From assembly GCF_002368335.1 (NCBI RefSeq), contig NZ_AP018288.1, positions 680,607-744,606 on the forward strand: a DNA stretch of 64,000 bases, read 5' to 3'. A program made the position numbers and the translations under genes. Shown here in pieces: positions 62,576 through 64,000 of this stretch (within the stretch, counting starts at the first letter, position 1; every line of letters starts with the position of its first letter). Below the pieces are notes generated by a model. The model had not been told where the DNA came from. It saw only the letters and a list, made by a program, of their open reading frames with translations, and ran no database searches. Origin of the DNA: Nostoc sp. NIES-4103 (GTDB lineage: Bacteria; Cyanobacteriota; Cyanobacteriia; Cyanobacteriales; Nostocaceae).

Positions 62576-63561
62576 AACTTACTCTAAACAGCCATTACAC
62601 CTAGATTAAATTAGCATCAATTTTTAGTTAATTCTGCAACCAAAGTATTGTTTCTAACTTTTTGTAGATGTACCAAGCCAATTGACATGCCTAGTTCATA
62701 ACCTCTAGGTTTAATTAACATTTATCTGCTCGATTAACCGGGAAATTTCAAGAATAAAATCTTTCAGTATAAAACTTTTCACTTCAAATATTCTCTATTT
62801 ATTATCTCTTGGATATCAGTTGCTTATTAACTAGCAGATATGATTATCTTATGTTATTTACTATACTTTTTAATTTTTTTAATCAAAATTTTAACCTATA
62901 TCAAATTTTTGCTGAACGAATCACAGAGAGGTTGTTTGTCAAGTATCAAGAATTTTGATTGAGAGTATAATCTCAGTTTAATCAGTATTGTTACAAAGCT
63001 TAAGACACTATATTTTTTGCTTGATACTACTTTCAATTTCCATACAATTGCCACGGCCGCAACGCTCCTACTGTATCGGTTACTAGATTAATAAACAGAC
63101 AAAAAGGCGATGTCTGGGACAAGCCGCCAAGAGCGTCTACGCTCAGTCACCAAATCATGGAAATACATAAATTTTTCTTAAATAGTTATGAGTCTAGCTG
63201 AAAAATGCTGTATATTGACTAGTTTTTCTAGCATGGCTTTGCAATACTTAATTTATTTCTAATTAAAATTAGTAAACATAGATTAAAAATAATAAATAAT
63301 ATAATAATTTATGAAGTTAAATACGCTAGATTAAGAGTATGCTTAATCATTGAAGCCTAGTTGAAACATCAAGTAACTAAGTGTAAACAAAGTCCATCAT
63401 TTTTAGTTATTTGTCATATATTTAGAGCTAATGACTAAAATAATTAAAAATTTGTTTGCATCAACTTACTTACTAGGTTGTTGAGTAAGGCGTTGAAAAC
63501 GTCAACTGAGCCAAGCAATTAAGAGCAAACACCAAAGCAACCTTAACAACAGAAAGTAACA
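62576..63561. other. AT-rich gap with a repeat scrap
   Basis: About 990 bp without a gene. A piece of a dispersed repeat (AAGGCGATGTCTGGGACAAG, 63103-63152) is the only structure recognised. The end must hold the promoter of the stress protein gene. Confidence 0.55.
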
Positions 63562-64000
63562 ATGATAGAGAAAATTTTGCTAGCGGTTTCTGGCTTGGGA
63601 CATGCAGAAGAAATGCTCAAGACCTTGAAAGAAATACCATCAATACAACAAGCAAAAGTTACAGTTTTGCATGTTGTTCCTGCCCAGAGTACCTCTGCCG
63701 CTATGACAGATAAATGGGAAGAAGGTGGTAAAATTCTGGCTAATGCTATTCAGACTTTAAATTTAGATCCTAGTCAAGTTTCTTCAATTTTGCGGCAAGG
63801 CGAACCCAAGGATGTAGTTTGCCAAGTAGCAGATGAAATTGATGCTGATCTAATTATTATGGGTTCACGCGGACTGAAGCGTCTGCAATCGATTTTATCG
63901 AATTCAGTTAGTCAGTATGTTTTTCAACTATCTTCTCGCCCGATGTTGCTGGTCAAAGATGACATTTATGTCAAAAGAATTAAGCGTGTTATGGTGGCGA
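63562..64000 (+). CDS. Universal stress protein, partial (C-terminus off the right edge)
   Basis: 146 codons visible. One full UspA domain: IEKILLAVSGLGHAEEMLKTL, VTVLHVVP, and DADLIIMGSRGLKRLQSILSNSVSQYVFQLSSRPMLLVK. The usual ATP loop G-x2-G-x9-G-(S/T) reads GSRG-x9-NS, with Asn in place of the last Gly. The following DDIYVKRIKRVMVA looks like the start of a second Usp domain, so it is probably a tandem-Usp protein. Confidence 0.9.
   Translation, partial: MIEKILLAVSGLGHAEEMLKTLKEIPSIQQAKVTVLHVVPAQSTSAAMTDKWEEGGKILANAIQTLNLDPSQVSSILRQGEPKDVVCQVADEIDADLIIMGSRGLKRLQSILSNSVSQYVFQLSSRPMLLVKDDIYVKRIKRVMVA

Overview
The window is chromosomal DNA of a filamentous cyanobacterium, most likely a heterocyst-forming Nostocales (Nostoc, Anabaena, Tolypothrix or a relative). 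The evidence is the many HIP1 octamers (GCGATCGC), runs of short tandemly repeated heptamer-type repeats between genes, and cyanobacterial genes such as CrtO ketolase, cytochrome c6, XisI, a PEP-CTERM protein, DUF4385 and Uma2. Intergenic DNA is AT-rich and full of dispersed hairpin repeats. No tRNA, rRNA, CRISPR array or intact insertion sequence was seen.

Bases 1-13400 form an exopolysaccharide region. On the minus strand lie an unknown Rossmann-like protein (cut by the left edge), a DegT aminotransferase, a Gfo/Idh oxidoreductase, a PEP-CTERM protein, a hexapeptide acyltransferase, a Wzt/Wzm-type ABC exporter, a small anchored protein and a GT4 glycosyltransferase. A divergent Wzc-like chain-length protein lies on the plus strand. 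Oxidoreductase, aminotransferase and acyltransferase together suggest an N-acylated amino sugar. A G+C-richer, gene-less island with many hairpins (10532-10926) lies before the Wzc gene.

Bases 13800-31600 are a mixed housekeeping and stress region: Tex, a [2Fe-2S] ferredoxin, three small or coiled-coil envelope proteins, cytochrome c6, an aldo/keto reductase, a decayed CHAT-domain gene, DUF4385, a VOC protein, Uma2, two methyltransferases whose start codons touch head to head, a metallophosphoesterase and an ABC exporter. Short tandem repeats fill most gaps.

Bases 32763-41330 hold the most unusual locus: two consecutive, very large secreted proteins (1523 and 1194 residues). They have different N-terminal modules (a seven-bladed WD40 propeller plus amidotransferase-like and deacetylase-like regions, versus a dimethylformamidase-beta-like region) but the same C-terminal architecture of Big_5 and DUF4082 modules. 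Near-identical DNA stretches show recent exchange or duplication between and within them.

Bases 41600-64000 carry an alpha/beta hydrolase, a membrane-anchored kinase-like protein whose catalytic HRD motif reads HGN (a probable pseudokinase), DUF4238, phosphoketolase, a DUF2993 protein, CrtO, DUF1499, TrmFO, a large GGDEF-EAL protein with intact motifs, a glycosyltransferase, a TetR-thioesterase-GST group with a matching GACC-N4-GGTC palindrome before both the regulator and the thioesterase, an orphan XisI next to a scrap of XisH, a TPR lipoprotein and a universal stress protein cut by the right edge.
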